A stretch of DNA of 43,473 nucleotides from Bacteroidia bacterium (GCA_019695295.1 JAIBAH010000025.1:1-43473); one strand, 5' to 3'; numbered from the stretch's first letter, positions 34,838-43,362 are shown. Numbers and translations: made by a program. The notes: generated by a model not told the origin, from the letters alone.

Positions 34838-35887
34838 TTAGTCTTTCCAGTCCGCAATAAAGATGTTGGTATCTCTCGTGCCGTGATTATTTCTGTTGGA
34901 AGACCAAACGAGTTTTTTACCGTCCGGAGAAAACATAGGAAATGCATTGAATTTACTTTCTTTAGTGATTGCTTCAAGTCCGGTACCATCCAGATTAACC
35001 ATATATAACTGAAAATCATACCCTTTCTCGGAAGCGTGATTGGAAGAGAAGATGATTTTTTTCCCATCAGGAGTAAAGAACGGTGCCCAGTTGGCTTTTC
35101 CCAGGCGGGTGATTTGACGAAGGTCGCTTCCATCCGCATTACACACATAGATTTCCATATTGGTAGGGGCTACGAGTCCCTGCTGAAGCAGTTCTTTATA
35201 TTCCTTTACTTCTTCCGGAGTTGTAGGCCGGGAAGCGCGAAATACTAATTTTGACCCGTTGGGAGAGAAAAATGCTCCTCCGTCATAACCCAGGTCGCTT
35301 GTGATTTGCTTTACATCGGTTCCGTCCATCTTCATGGTATAAAGTTCGAGGTCTCCGGAGCGGGTGGAAGTAAATACAATCCGGTCTCCTTTGGGGGAAA
35401 CGGTGCCTTCTGCGTCATAGCCCGGAAGGTCTGTCAGCTGCTTTGTAATATTTCCCTTGAGGTCAGCTACAAAAATATCAAACTCCGGATAAATTGCCCA
35501 CAAATACTTGCGGTCTGCTCTGGGTGCAGGCGGTGGAGGGCAGGCCTTTCCGGCTTTGTGCGTAGAAGCATAGAGTACAGACTTCCCGTCAGGCATATAG
35601 TAGGAGCAGGTAGTCCGGCCGTCTCCCGTACTGATAAGACGGGGAACATAAGTCGTGTCCTTTGACGCTTTTTTGATGTCTATGGTATAAATCTGGTCAC
35701 AGGGGATATTTCTTTTGGGATTCGTAATCTGACAGGTGAGCGATTTCCCGTTCGGACTGAAATAAGCCTCGGCATTGTCTCCTCCGAATGTAAGCTGCCG
35801 GATATTGGTCAGATGTTTTTCAGAAGATTGTGCATTCAGACTAAAGCCATAAATCAAAAACAGAGAGAGGCAGATAAATTTGTTCAT
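34838..35887 (-). CDS. Exported TolB-like WD40/PD40 beta-propeller protein
   Basis: The protein is 349 residues from the ATG at 35887, which starts a proper signal peptide (NKFICLSLFLIYGFSLNAQ). The frame is open to 35932. The rest is a six-bladed PD40 propeller with repeating cores such as EAYFSPNGKSLTCQ, EGTVSPKGDRIVFTSTRSGD, GAFFSPNGSKLVFRASRP, WAPFFTPDGKKIIFSSNH and FPMFSPDGKKLVWSSNR. These resemble TolB and related exported proteins, but there is no TolB N-terminal domain and no Tol/Pal gene nearby, so a TolB role is unlikely. A Pro-rich loop with CPPPPAPR interrupts the second blade (about 120-145). The binding partner is unknown. Confidence 0.88.
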   Translation of the reverse strand: MNKFICLSLFLIYGFSLNAQSSEKHLTNIRQLTFGGDNAEAYFSPNGKSLTCQITNPKRNIPCDQIYTIDIKKASKDTTYVPRLISTGDGRTTCSYYMPDGKSVLYASTHKAGKACPPPPAPRADRKYLWAIYPEFDIFVADLKGNITKQLTDLPGYDAEGTVSPKGDRIVFTSTRSGDLELYTMKMDGTDVKQITSDLGYDGGAFFSPNGSKLVFRASRPTTPEEVKEYKELLQQGLVAPTNMEIYVCNADGSDLRQITRLGKANWAPFFTPDGKKIIFSSNHASEKGYDFQLYMVNLDGTGLEAITKESKFNAFPMFSPDGKKLVWSSNRNNHGTRDTNIFIADWKD

Positions 35888-35974
35888 TGAAAAGATTGTT
35901 TTATTTTTGGAGTAAAAACTAAAACCATTCAAAATTTGTTAAGCGTAAGATTTTAATTAAATAAATTCATTGCA

Positions 35975-37015
35975 ATGGATTCACTTACGCAGATAGTTTT
36001 AGGAGCAGCAGTAGGAGAAGCTGTTTTAGGTAAAAAAGTGGGGAACAAAGCCGCTTTATGGGGAGGAATCCTGGGTACAATTCCGGATTTGGATGTTCTG
36101 GCCAATCCTTTTCTGTCTGAACTGGGAGGGTTGATTTTTCATAGAAGTTTTACGCATTCCATTTCGTTTTCTGTGTTGTTTGCTCCTGTTTTTGCCTGGC
36201 TGATTTATAAGATTATTTACAAAGAAAAACAGGATACTTTCCGGGGATGGCTTTCTCTGTCATTCTGGGCACTTTTTACCCATCCTTTGCTGGATTGTTT
36301 TACAAATTATGGTACTCAGCTTTTTTATCCTTTTTCAAACTACCGGGTTGCGCTGAGCAGTATTTTCATTGTGGATATGGTTTATACGCTACCGTTTGCG
36401 GTTTGTCTGATTATTGCGTTGTTTCTGAAGAGAGAAAGCGTCTGGAGAAAAAGATGGAATACTATCGGTTTGACTTACAGTACTTTACTTTTGGCCTTGA
36501 CACTTGTAAATCAGGCTTCGGCAAGAGCTGCCTTCAAAATTCAGTTACATGAGAGAGGGAGCAGCGTGGAAAGAATGACGATTCAGCCTTTTCCTTTTAA
36601 TATGTTGTGGTATTGTGTGGCAGAAGAAACCTCCGGCTATCAGGTAGGGTTTCATTCGGTGCTGAGCGATATGTCAGACATTTCGTTCCGTTATATCCCC
36701 AAGAACGACACCCTCAGGGAAAAATACGTAAACCCCGAAACGATGGAGAAACTCTCATGGTTTTCCAACGGATATTATATTCTGGAAGAGAAAAACAAAG
36801 ATACGATACTGTTTTATGATTTACGGTTCGGGTTTCTGAATATGGAAACGGATACAAGCAGTAAACCCGCCTATTTTTTTACCGTAGAGTTACCCAATCA
36901 AAAAGGAGCCGATATCCACCAAAGGCCGCCGTCCGGTGAAGATTTTAAAGGGGAAGCATTCAGTTCCTATTTACGTGACTTCTGGAAACGGAGCTGGGCA
37001 ATTAAAGACCGGTAA
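35975..37015 (+). CDS. YdjM-family membrane-bound metal-dependent hydrolase
   Basis: The 346-residue protein opens with MDSLTQIVLGAAVGEAVLG and has the YdjM/LexA-binding family motifs IPDLDVLANP (about 36-45) and HRSFTHSISFSVLFAP (about 57-72). Further His/Asp positions fall in THPLLDCFTNYGTQLFYPFSN (about 107-127), which form the presumed metal site. Membrane helices lie at about 63-80, 90-108, 133-152 and 161-180. The C-terminal half (about 185-346) is a soluble region of unknown fold. Despite the hydrolase name, no substrate is known for the family. The stop lies just before a repeat and terminator cluster. Confidence 0.88.
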   Translation: MDSLTQIVLGAAVGEAVLGKKVGNKAALWGGILGTIPDLDVLANPFLSELGGLIFHRSFTHSISFSVLFAPVFAWLIYKIIYKEKQDTFRGWLSLSFWALFTHPLLDCFTNYGTQLFYPFSNYRVALSSIFIVDMVYTLPFAVCLIIALFLKRESVWRKRWNTIGLTYSTLLLALTLVNQASARAAFKIQLHERGSSVERMTIQPFPFNMLWYCVAEETSGYQVGFHSVLSDMSDISFRYIPKNDTLREKYVNPETMEKLSWFSNGYYILEEKNKDTILFYDLRFGFLNMETDTSSKPAYFFTVELPNQKGADIHQRPPSGEDFKGEAFSSYLRDFWKRSWAIKDR

Positions 37016-37028
37016 GGTCTTTGATACC

Positions 37029-37091
37029 TAAACCTATAAGGTCTCAAAGACCTTATAGGTTTTTGCTTATAATAGTCTTTTATTCCTCTAT
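37029..37091. repeat. 63-bp direct repeat, copy 1 (palindrome plus gene-end relic)
   Basis: Identical to 37147-37209. It contains a palindrome and ends with 12 bp (37080-37091) that read Ile-Glu-Glu-stop on the minus strand, matching the C-terminus of the gene that ends at 37198. The TTGATACC motif at 37021, 37091 and 37130 marks further related sequence around it. Confidence 0.9.
37030..37064. terminator. Palindromic terminator, copy 1
   Basis: A perfect 15-bp stem pairs AAACCTATAAGGTCT (37030-37044) with AGACCTTATAGGTTT (37048-37062) over a 3-base loop, followed by T-residues. It follows the YdjM-family stop by 14 bp, so it likely ends that transcript. Confidence 0.8.
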
Positions 37092-37146
37092 TGATACCAA
37101 AGCCTATAAGGTCTTGAAGAATACAACCTTTGATACCAAAACCTAT

Positions 37147-37209
37147 TAAACCTATAAGGTCTCAAAGACCTTATAGGTTTTTGCTTATAATAGTCTTTTA
37201 TTCCTCTAT
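37147..37209. repeat. 63-bp direct repeat, copy 2 (overlaps a gene end)
   Basis: Second identical copy, 118 bp after the first. Its last 12 bp (37198-37209) are the final codons and stop of the minus-strand L,D-transpeptidase-like gene. Confidence 0.9.
37148..37182. terminator. Palindromic terminator, copy 2
   Basis: Same 15-bp stem as copy 1 (37148-37162 with 37166-37180), placed 15 bp past the minus-strand stop codon. It likely ends that gene's transcript. Confidence 0.8.
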
Positions 37210-37755
37210 CAAAATATAGGGAATCTCCGCCTGATTAAACCTCGTCATTTGCTCATAGACAAGATTGATAAAGCTGGGCCACTGTGGGTAATAGATAGTC
37301 TGACAGCCTTCTGAAGTGGTGGTTTTCAGTCCGCCTTTATGGATATTGATACCAAAGAAACCGGTGTCCTCCCCTTTTTTCTCCCGCTTAACGGTCACTT
37401 CCTTCGCCTGAACGAGTGCGCTGTACGGACGTTTTTTGCTAATTCCGTGTTTTCCTTTTTTATACATCCAAACTCCCGTTTTAAGGGTGGCTCTTCCTAT
37501 TTTGTCATTATTGCTCGGGTCGGTATTGGCATTATAGGATGCAAAAGCTTCTGTACTCAATACAAAAATAGCGTCATCATACAGTCCGATGTCATTTTTA
37601 TCAGGATTTCCCATTGTTCTTTTGTAATATCCTCTCATGCCCAGCAATACTACTTTATACTGAGAGAGGATTTCAGGGTATTTTTCATTAATAATTGCTC
37701 TGACCTCGTCATGCGTTTTCTTTGGGGTGGACGCAGGTACCATTTTCTTTGTCAT
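37198..37755 (-). CDS. Small L,D-transpeptidase-like protein without signal peptide
   Basis: I recognise only the C-terminal half of this 185-residue protein. Residues 133-155 contain FGINIHKGGLKTTTSEGCQT, with His 139, Ser 148 and Cys 151. This resembles the YkuD-type L,D-transpeptidase signature (H-G...S-x-G-C) and similar short proteins found in phages and bacteria. YkuD enzymes use the Cys to cut or form peptidoglycan cross-links. The N-terminal half (LLGMRGYYKRTMGNPDKNDIG, then DAIFVLS) is not familiar. There is no signal peptide or membrane helix, which is odd for a wall enzyme. Its last 12 bp lie in a duplicated repeat. Enzyme activity is inference. Confidence 0.75.
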   Translation of the reverse strand: MTKKMVPASTPKKTHDEVRAIINEKYPEILSQYKVVLLGMRGYYKRTMGNPDKNDIGLYDDAIFVLSTEAFASYNANTDPSNNDKIGRATLKTGVWMYKKGKHGISKKRPYSALVQAKEVTVKREKKGEDTGFFGINIHKGGLKTTTSEGCQTIYYPQWPSFINLVYEQMTRFNQAEIPYILIEE

Positions 37756-37913
37756 AATTTAAGGATATTAAATGTGTTAGTGTAAAAACATACGCAATAT
37801 AAAAATATTTGTTTATACAAAAATAATTTTCTGACTGATTTTTTCAGAAAGTATCCGTAAACACTCTGTTTTTAGGCCTGCCAATGATTGCTGGCCAGAG
37901 GATTCGCTCTTTT

Positions 37914-38567
37914 TTACTCTGTAAATTCGAAACAAACGTATTTCGTAGCGATTCCTTCGCTGAGAAAGCGTTCTTCATAAGCCGTTTTAATTCTGTTTTC
38001 TTCGTTCAGCACCGGACTGTGATGTAAGTCAAACGTAAGGGCATGAAAACGGATATTTTTTTCGCTCACAAATACCTCAAGTGCATACTGAAATAAATCC
38101 GGATTGTCGGTTTTAAAATGGACTTTCCCTCCTTTTTTGAGGATTTTACGGTATAGTTTCAAAAAAGGCGGGTTAATCATTCTGTGTTTGGCCTGCTTAT
38201 TTTTGGGAAAAGGATCAGGAAAAGTAATCCATAACTCATCGGCTTCCCCTTCCGCAAAATATTCATCTATCTTCAGAAGGTGAATCCCAAGGAAAGCGAT
38301 GTTTTTTTGTCCGTCTTCGAGGGCTTTCCCTGCGGGTTTCCATAATCTTGCCGGCTTCAGGTCAATTCCTATGTAATTTTTATCCGGAAAAAGGGTAGCA
38401 AGACCAAAACTCAGGGCGGCTGTACCACACCCCAATTCGAGAATCAGGGGATTCTGGTTTTGAAAATGTTTTTCTCTCCAGATACCTTTCAGGTTTTGGG
38501 ATTCTGCACCAAAGCAATTGTCAAAGATTAAAAACTCCGCTTTTTTAAGTTGTTTTCTGCGCGCCAA
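37914..38567 (-). CDS. trmB: tRNA (guanine-N7-)-methyltransferase TrmB
   Basis: TrmB makes m7G46 in the tRNA variable loop using S-adenosylmethionine. The 217-residue protein shows the SAM-binding motif LILELGCGTAALSFGLA (about 42-58), NYIGIDLKPARLW and the family signature WITFPDPFPKNKQAKHRMIN (about 122-141). It also has LKKGGKVHFKTDNPDLFQYA and a C-terminal region ending TAYEERFLSEGIATKYV, all typical of TrmB. It is on the same strand as the subtilase gene upstream, but a strong terminator at 38607 separates them. Confidence 0.95.
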   Translation of the reverse strand: MARRKQLKKAEFLIFDNCFGAESQNLKGIWREKHFQNQNPLILELGCGTAALSFGLATLFPDKNYIGIDLKPARLWKPAGKALEDGQKNIAFLGIHLLKIDEYFAEGEADELWITFPDPFPKNKQAKHRMINPPFLKLYRKILKKGGKVHFKTDNPDLFQYALEVFVSEKNIRFHALTFDLHHSPVLNEENRIKTAYEERFLSEGIATKYVCFEFTE

Positions 38568-38606
38568 TGTATGATAGATTTAGAAGTTCGGAGGCAAAAA
38601 TAAGGA

Positions 38607-38649
38607 ATAAAAAAAAAGAAATGGCATTTTTCGTAAAAAATACCATTTC
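38607..38649 (-). terminator. Intrinsic terminator of the subtilase gene
   Basis: On the minus strand, 38649-38636 pairs with 38631-38618 (14 bp, core AAATGG/CCATTT). There is one wobble that is G-U only in minus-strand RNA, a 4-base loop and a nine-T run. It lies between the subtilase and trmB genes. Confidence 0.88.
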
Positions 38650-38715
38650 CTGAGCGTTTATATAAAAAAACGGGTTCCCATTTCCTGAGAAAATGTTCCC
38701 CCAGAGAAAAAAAAA

Positions 38716-40308
38716 TTATTTCTTTTTGGCCATTTCTACAGCTTTTGCAGCGTTTACAATCCCGCCCGAAACACAAAGTTCTGAAAACTTCGTTTTCTTT
38801 TTACTTCCGGGGATTTTTACTTTTTCTGTAACCGGAACAGCAGATTTGATAATGATTTCTTTTACTTCCGAAGCAGAAAGAGCAGGGAAATAACTGCGGA
38901 TAAGCGCTGCGGTTCCTGCTACTATCGGAGAAGCCATACTTGTACCCGGATAAGAATCGTATTTATCGCCTTTGGTGCTGGAGAAAATATCTACTCCCGG
39001 AGAAAACACATCTACTCCTGTTTTGCCATAGTTGGAGAAATTCGCTGTTCTGTCTGCGCCGGGTTTCCAGTTGGAGGCTCCTACTTCAATCCAGTTGGTC
39101 GCTTCGCCTCCTCCTTCAAATTTATCATTGGGAAAATTGTTGCTTTTATCGTTGTTTTTTCCGTCGTTTCCGGCAGCGTGTACAAGCAATACGTCTTTTG
39201 AAGCTGCGTATTTTACTGCGTCATCCACTACTTTTTTATTCAGCGCATAGGATTTTCCAAAGCTCATATTGACCACTTTGGCGCCGTTATCTGCTGCATA
39301 ACGAATGGCATTGGCCACATCTTTGTCTCTTTCGTCTCCGTCGGGAACCACACGGATTGCCATGATTGCTACATTATCGGCTACTCCTTTTCCGCCGATA
39401 TCATTTTTTCTGTCGGCACCGATAAGCCCGGCTACGTGGGTTCCGTGGTCACCGTTGTGGCTGATTACCCGGTTATTTCCGTAAATACGCTCATTTACAT
39501 TCACATAGTCATCGCCTACAATTGCTCTGGGGTCGTAGTTGACGTTGAGGTGATAATCCGTAAAGGAAGCCATCTGCTCTTTTGCTTCTGCAAATATCTG
39601 ATCTACCGGCAGAACGTTATCGCCTTTAGCGGCCATCAGTTGCAGTTTCAGGATGGTTTTGGCTTTTTTCTCAGCCGGAGTAGCGGGCTTGAAGGTTTTG
39701 AGGTAAGTTTTTACCTGAGAAAGGGCAACCATTGGATTGCCTTTTGCTGCTCCTTTGAAAATGCCTTCCATTGCATTGACCATGTCTAACTGAGACTGAG
39801 CGTCTTTCAGTTCTTTTTCAAAGTCTTTTTTGATAGACAGATAACGGTCGTATTCTGCCTTATCGGTTACTTTTGCCGGGTCTGCATTTTCGTATTTCGT
39901 TTTCAGGGAACGATACAGCCGGGTGATTTCCTTGCTGTCGTGATCAATGTCTTCTGCTTTTCCGCCGATGAAGTTCCATCCGTGAATATCATCCACATAT
40001 CCGTTTTTATCATCGTCTATTCCATTGTCTGCGATTTCTTTCGGATTGGTCCAGATAACCGATTTTAAATCTTCATGGTTGATATCCACCCCGTCGTCAA
40101 TTACCGCAACCACTACTTTCTGAGATTTCATCCCTTTGAGTTGCTCGTAAGCCTGCTCAGTACTGATACCGAATTGCCCGTCTTTTTTCATATCAAGGTG
40201 ATGCCACCCAACCGGTGCTTTCGCGGGAGCTTCTTTTTGTGCCTGAGCTACCCCAAAGCTACCCAACATAAGTGCGAATGATAATAATTTAACCTGTAAT
40301 TTGAACAT
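38716..40308 (-). CDS. Exported subtilisin-like (S8) serine protease with a large insertion
   Basis: The 530-residue product has a signal peptide (about 1-23, GVAQAQ). The catalytic triad is Asp 71 (VVAVIDDGVDINHED), His 288 (NGDHGTHVAGLIGA) and Ser 457 (PGTSMASPIVAG), with the oxyanion Asn near 381 (HAAGNDG). Between Asp and His lie about 217 residues instead of the usual few dozen; about 122-275 is a Lys/Asp/Glu-rich, probably helical insertion. There is no T9SS sorting domain and no clear pro-domain of the I9 type, so export to the periplasm is likely. The gene has its own possible promoter and a strong terminator. Confidence 0.92.
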   Translation of the reverse strand: MFKLQVKLLSFALMLGSFGVAQAQKEAPAKAPVGWHHLDMKKDGQFGISTEQAYEQLKGMKSQKVVVAVIDDGVDINHEDLKSVIWTNPKEIADNGIDDDKNGYVDDIHGWNFIGGKAEDIDHDSKEITRLYRSLKTKYENADPAKVTDKAEYDRYLSIKKDFEKELKDAQSQLDMVNAMEGIFKGAAKGNPMVALSQVKTYLKTFKPATPAEKKAKTILKLQLMAAKGDNVLPVDQIFAEAKEQMASFTDYHLNVNYDPRAIVGDDYVNVNERIYGNNRVISHNGDHGTHVAGLIGADRKNDIGGKGVADNVAIMAIRVVPDGDERDKDVANAIRYAADNGAKVVNMSFGKSYALNKKVVDDAVKYAASKDVLLVHAAGNDGKNNDKSNNFPNDKFEGGGEATNWIEVGASNWKPGADRTANFSNYGKTGVDVFSPGVDIFSSTKGDKYDSYPGTSMASPIVAGTAALIRSYFPALSASEVKEIIIKSAVPVTEKVKIPGSKKKTKFSELCVSGGIVNAAKAVEMAKKK

Positions 40309-40360
40309 AATGATTATTAGTAAATTTTAATAATAAGTCTTTAAAACTGAAAATCGGTTA

Positions 40361-40368
40361 CAAAATTA
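40361..40368 (-). promoter_or_regulatory. Possible -7 promoter element of the subtilase gene
   Basis: The minus strand reads TAATTTTG about 52 bp upstream of the start codon. No well-spaced TTG was found. Confidence 0.4.
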
Positions 40369-40547
40369 CAAAAAATCTCCTTGTTTATGCAGGGGTAATT
40401 TCTTTCTGTTGTTTTTGCCTGCCGGAAATGAAGGGTTTTCAAAAAAGAAAATACTGTTCCTCTTTTCAGGAAACCCCTCAGGATAAAGAATGAGGAATGA
40501 AAGCAGAAATTCTCATTTATTTTATGGGGAGTTTGAATGAAAAACCG

Positions 40548-40555
40548 TAATTTTG
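40548..40555 (+). promoter_or_regulatory. Possible -7 promoter element of the helicase gene
   Basis: TAATTTTG followed by C ends 4 bp before the ATG at 40560, so the transcript would have almost no leader. The nearest TTG is too close for standard spacing. Confidence 0.4.
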
Positions 40556-40559
40556 CGGT

Positions 40560-42776
40560 ATGGATACATCATTGAAATTTTTAGATGGCTTAAATTCTGC
40601 ACAACGGGTTGCTGTGGAAGATGTGGAAGGGCCACAGTTGATTGTGGCGGGTGCAGGCTCCGGAAAAACGAGGGTGCTTACCTTTCGTCTGGCTTTTATC
40701 CTTACTCAGGGGCTTGCAGAGCCTCATGAGTTGCTTGCGCTTACGTTTACCAATAAAGCCGCCAAGGAAATGAAGGAACGGATTGAGAAGGTGGTTGGAA
40801 CGGAAGCCAAATCTATTCAGATGGGCACTTTTCACTCAGTTTTTGCCCGTTTGCTCCGGATTGAAGCAGAAAAATTAAATTATACCCGGAATTTTACCAT
40901 CTATGATGATGATGATTCTCTTTCGCTCGTCAATTCTATTATAAAGGAACTGAAATACGATGATAAGGTTATCAAACCCCGGAATATCCTGAGTTTTATT
41001 TCCAACTGCAAAAACGAGTTGCTTACTCCGGCGATGGCCAAAGAACGGGTTACGGATGATTTCCAGCTAAAGGCGGTTACGGTATATCAGATTTATCAAC
41101 TCCGATGCGTAAAGGCAAATGCAATGGATTTTGCGGATTTGCTGATGAAGCCGGTGGAGTTGTTTCTGAGCCATAAGGAGGTACTTACCAAGTATCAGAA
41201 CCGGTTTAAGTTTATCATGGTGGATGAGTATCAGGACACCAATCATGCTCAGTACATCATCACAAAGTTGCTTGCCGCCAATCACAGAAATATCACGGTT
41301 GTTGGGGACGACGCTCAAAGTATTTATGCTTTCCGGGGTGCCAATATCCAGAATATCCTGAATCTCAAAAAGGACTATCCGGAGATGAAAATTTATAAGC
41401 TGGAACAAAATTACCGTTCTACCCAGAATATCGTGGAGGCAGCCAACAGTGTGATTAAGTTCAACCGGGATCAGATTCCGAAAAATGTATTTACTGAAAA
41501 TGAAACAGGGGAACTGATAAACCTGATTGAGTCGGATACGGAAAATGATGAGGCCAAAAGGGTATGTGATAAAATCCGGGAAGTAAAACAGGTGCAGCGG
41601 TTTTTTAATCAGGATTTTGCGATTCTTTACCGGACCAATGCCCAATCGCGAGCCATGGAGGACGCTCTGAGAAGGGCCGGGGTAAAGTATAAAATTTTTG
41701 GAGGCTTGTCTTTTTATAAAAGAAAGGAAGTAAAGGACCTCGTGGCCTATCTCCGGATTTCGGTAAACCCGGCAGATGAGCAGGCACTCGTGCGGATTAT
41801 CAATTATCCTACCCGCGGTATCAGTGATGCTACGGTGAAGACGATGATTGCGTATGCATCTGCCAGTAATCTTTCTTTATGGCAGGTGATTCAGAACCCT
41901 GAGCATTCAGGAATTAATGCAAGGGCGGTTACGTCGGTAAGGGCTTTTGTGCAGAAAATCCATCGTTTTCAGGTGCTTGCTTCTACTCAGAATGCGTTTA
42001 ATGCGGTGAAGACTATCGCAGATGAATCGGGACTTCTGAAAGAGCTTCATACCGAGGGAACGGCTGAGGGGCTTGCCCGGTGGGAAAATGTTCAGGAGAT
42101 GATTAATGCAGCAAAGGAGTATTCGGAGTCCACGAATCCTGAGGCGGATATGCTGGAGGCTTATCTTGCAGAAATTTCTCTTTTTACAGACCTCGATGAT
42201 GCCGATAAGGAAACGGATTATGTTACCCTTATGACGATTCATGCGTCCAAGGGACTGGAGTTCAAGGCGGTGTTTTTGGTCGGTCTGGAGGAAGGGCTTT
42301 TCCCCGGCTTTAATTCTATGGAGTCCCGAAAGGATCTGGAGGAGGAAAGGCGATTGTTTTACGTTGCAGTAACAAGGGCAGAGAAAATGCTGTTTATTTC
42401 TTTTGCGAAATCCCGCCTTCGTTATGGCCAGCTTCAGTATAATGAACCCAGCCGCTTCCTGAATGAGATTGACCCCCGGTTTATCACGGTTTCCCGCTCT
42501 AAAGGAGGCGGAAGTGCCGGCTCTTTCAAAACAACCCCCAATCTTCCTCCTCAGTATGTCCCGGTGAATAACCCGCTGGAGAAAAGTGTGCCTTTTGTGG
42601 CGGATGACCCCGAAAAAATTGCTGCGGGACAAAAGGTATTCCATCAGAAGTTTGGGCCGGGTACTATCATCAATGTGGAAGGAATGGCGGATCAGCGCAA
42701 AGCGCATGTGGAGTTTGAGCAGGGAGGCTTACGGGTACTGTTGCTCAAATACGCTAAACTTCAGATTATGCCTTGA
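40560..42776 (+). CDS. UvrD/PcrA-type superfamily 1 DNA helicase
   Basis: This 738-residue 3'-5' helicase acts in DNA repair and in clearing replication or transcription blocks. It shows motif I AGAGSGKT (30-37), Ia TFTNKAAKEMKERI, II VDEYQDTN, III GDDAQSIYAFRGA, IV LEQNYRST, V VTLMTIHASKGLEF and VI FYVAVTRAEK. The C-terminal tail (about 690-738; KVFHQKFGPGTIINVEG) is the Tudor-like module known from PcrA/UvrD to contact RNA polymerase. Length and order match PcrA. The vanZ-like gene follows after 11 bp, so the two are likely one transcript. Confidence 0.93.
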   Translation: MDTSLKFLDGLNSAQRVAVEDVEGPQLIVAGAGSGKTRVLTFRLAFILTQGLAEPHELLALTFTNKAAKEMKERIEKVVGTEAKSIQMGTFHSVFARLLRIEAEKLNYTRNFTIYDDDDSLSLVNSIIKELKYDDKVIKPRNILSFISNCKNELLTPAMAKERVTDDFQLKAVTVYQIYQLRCVKANAMDFADLLMKPVELFLSHKEVLTKYQNRFKFIMVDEYQDTNHAQYIITKLLAANHRNITVVGDDAQSIYAFRGANIQNILNLKKDYPEMKIYKLEQNYRSTQNIVEAANSVIKFNRDQIPKNVFTENETGELINLIESDTENDEAKRVCDKIREVKQVQRFFNQDFAILYRTNAQSRAMEDALRRAGVKYKIFGGLSFYKRKEVKDLVAYLRISVNPADEQALVRIINYPTRGISDATVKTMIAYASASNLSLWQVIQNPEHSGINARAVTSVRAFVQKIHRFQVLASTQNAFNAVKTIADESGLLKELHTEGTAEGLARWENVQEMINAAKEYSESTNPEADMLEAYLAEISLFTDLDDADKETDYVTLMTIHASKGLEFKAVFLVGLEEGLFPGFNSMESRKDLEEERRLFYVAVTRAEKMLFISFAKSRLRYGQLQYNEPSRFLNEIDPRFITVSRSKGGGSAGSFKTTPNLPPQYVPVNNPLEKSVPFVADDPEKIAAGQKVFHQKFGPGTIINVEGMADQRKAHVEFEQGGLRVLLLKYAKLQIMP

Positions 42777-42787
42777 TTTTTTTACTT

Positions 42788-43219
42788 ATGTCAAAAAAAA
42801 CACTGGGTTATTTTTTGCCTGTTTTGTGCTGGTGTCTGCTGATTTTTGTGCTTTCCCATCAACCCAAGGAAGAGTCAGAACAGTATAGCGCACTGGCAAT
42901 ATGGATTCTGAAACTGCTGGGCATTGACCTGAATGAATGGACAATGGGCAATGCTACCCTTGTCATCCGGAAGGGAGCACATATTACGGAGTATTTTATT
43001 CTTACAGTCCTGACTTTACGCTGGATACGGGCTGAATGGGGACTGACTCAAAAAAGGTTACTTTTGGGTGTTTTATTCTGTGTACTGTACGCCGCAAGCG
43101 ATGAGTTCCATCAGACTTTCATCTCCGGGCGGGTAGGCTGTACCGAGGATGTTCTCATCGATAGTATCGGAATCGCCCTCGCCGGAGGATTGTTTTCTCT
43201 CTTTGGTCAAAAAAAATAA
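42788..43219 (+). CDS. VanZ-like membrane protein
   Basis: The protein is 143 residues from the ATG at 42788; an in-frame TTG at 42773 overlaps the helicase stop and is less likely. It has membrane helices at about 5-22, 73-90, 93-110 and 118-138. Motifs common in the VanZ family are VLSHQP near the start, IRKGAHITEYFILTVL (about 59-74) and AASDEFHQTFISGRVGCTEDVLIDS (shortened here as SDEFHQTF..R.....DVLID). The name comes from teicoplanin resistance, but most chromosomal members have no known role and no resistance genes are nearby. Probably co-transcribed with the helicase. Confidence 0.88.
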   Translation: MSKKTLGYFLPVLCWCLLIFVLSHQPKEESEQYSALAIWILKLLGIDLNEWTMGNATLVIRKGAHITEYFILTVLTLRWIRAEWGLTQKRLLLGVLFCVLYAASDEFHQTFISGRVGCTEDVLIDSIGIALAGGLFSLFGQKK

Positions 43220-43229
43220 CTGTTTTTTG

Positions 43230-43259
43230 TTGATTATTCAAAAAATCTCTTTACCTTTG
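43230..43259 (+). promoter_or_regulatory. Predicted promoter of tRNA-Ser
   Basis: TTG (43230-43232), 19 bp, then TACCTTTG (43252-43259) followed by C, 15 bp before the tRNA. The -7 box is identical to that of tRNA-His. Confidence 0.75.
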
Positions 43260-43274
43260 CACTCCATTTCCCAA

Positions 43275-43362
43275 AGAGAGGTGTCCGAGCGGTTGAAGGA
43301 GCACGCCTGGAAAGTGTGTATAGGCCAAAAGTCTATCGAGGGTTCGAATCCCTTCCTCTCTG
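43275..43362 (+). tRNA. tRNA-Ser(GGA)
   Basis: An 88-base class II tRNA. The acceptor stem is AGAGAGG (43275-43281) with CCTCTCT (43355-43361), discriminator G 43362. The anticodon stem CACGC/GTGTG closes loop CTGGAAA (anticodon GGA). A long variable arm follows, then the T-arm with GGTTCGAATC. The 3' CCA is not encoded. Confidence 0.96.

Noticed and set aside
41907-42707. A 266-codon minus-strand frame
   Set aside because: Lies wholly antisense to the helicase gene, whose motifs are intact; the antisense product is rich in Arg/Cys/His and resembles nothing.
42773-42787. TTG start for the VanZ-like protein
   Set aside because: It would overlap the helicase stop codon, and an ATG 15 bp later gives the usual family N-terminus.
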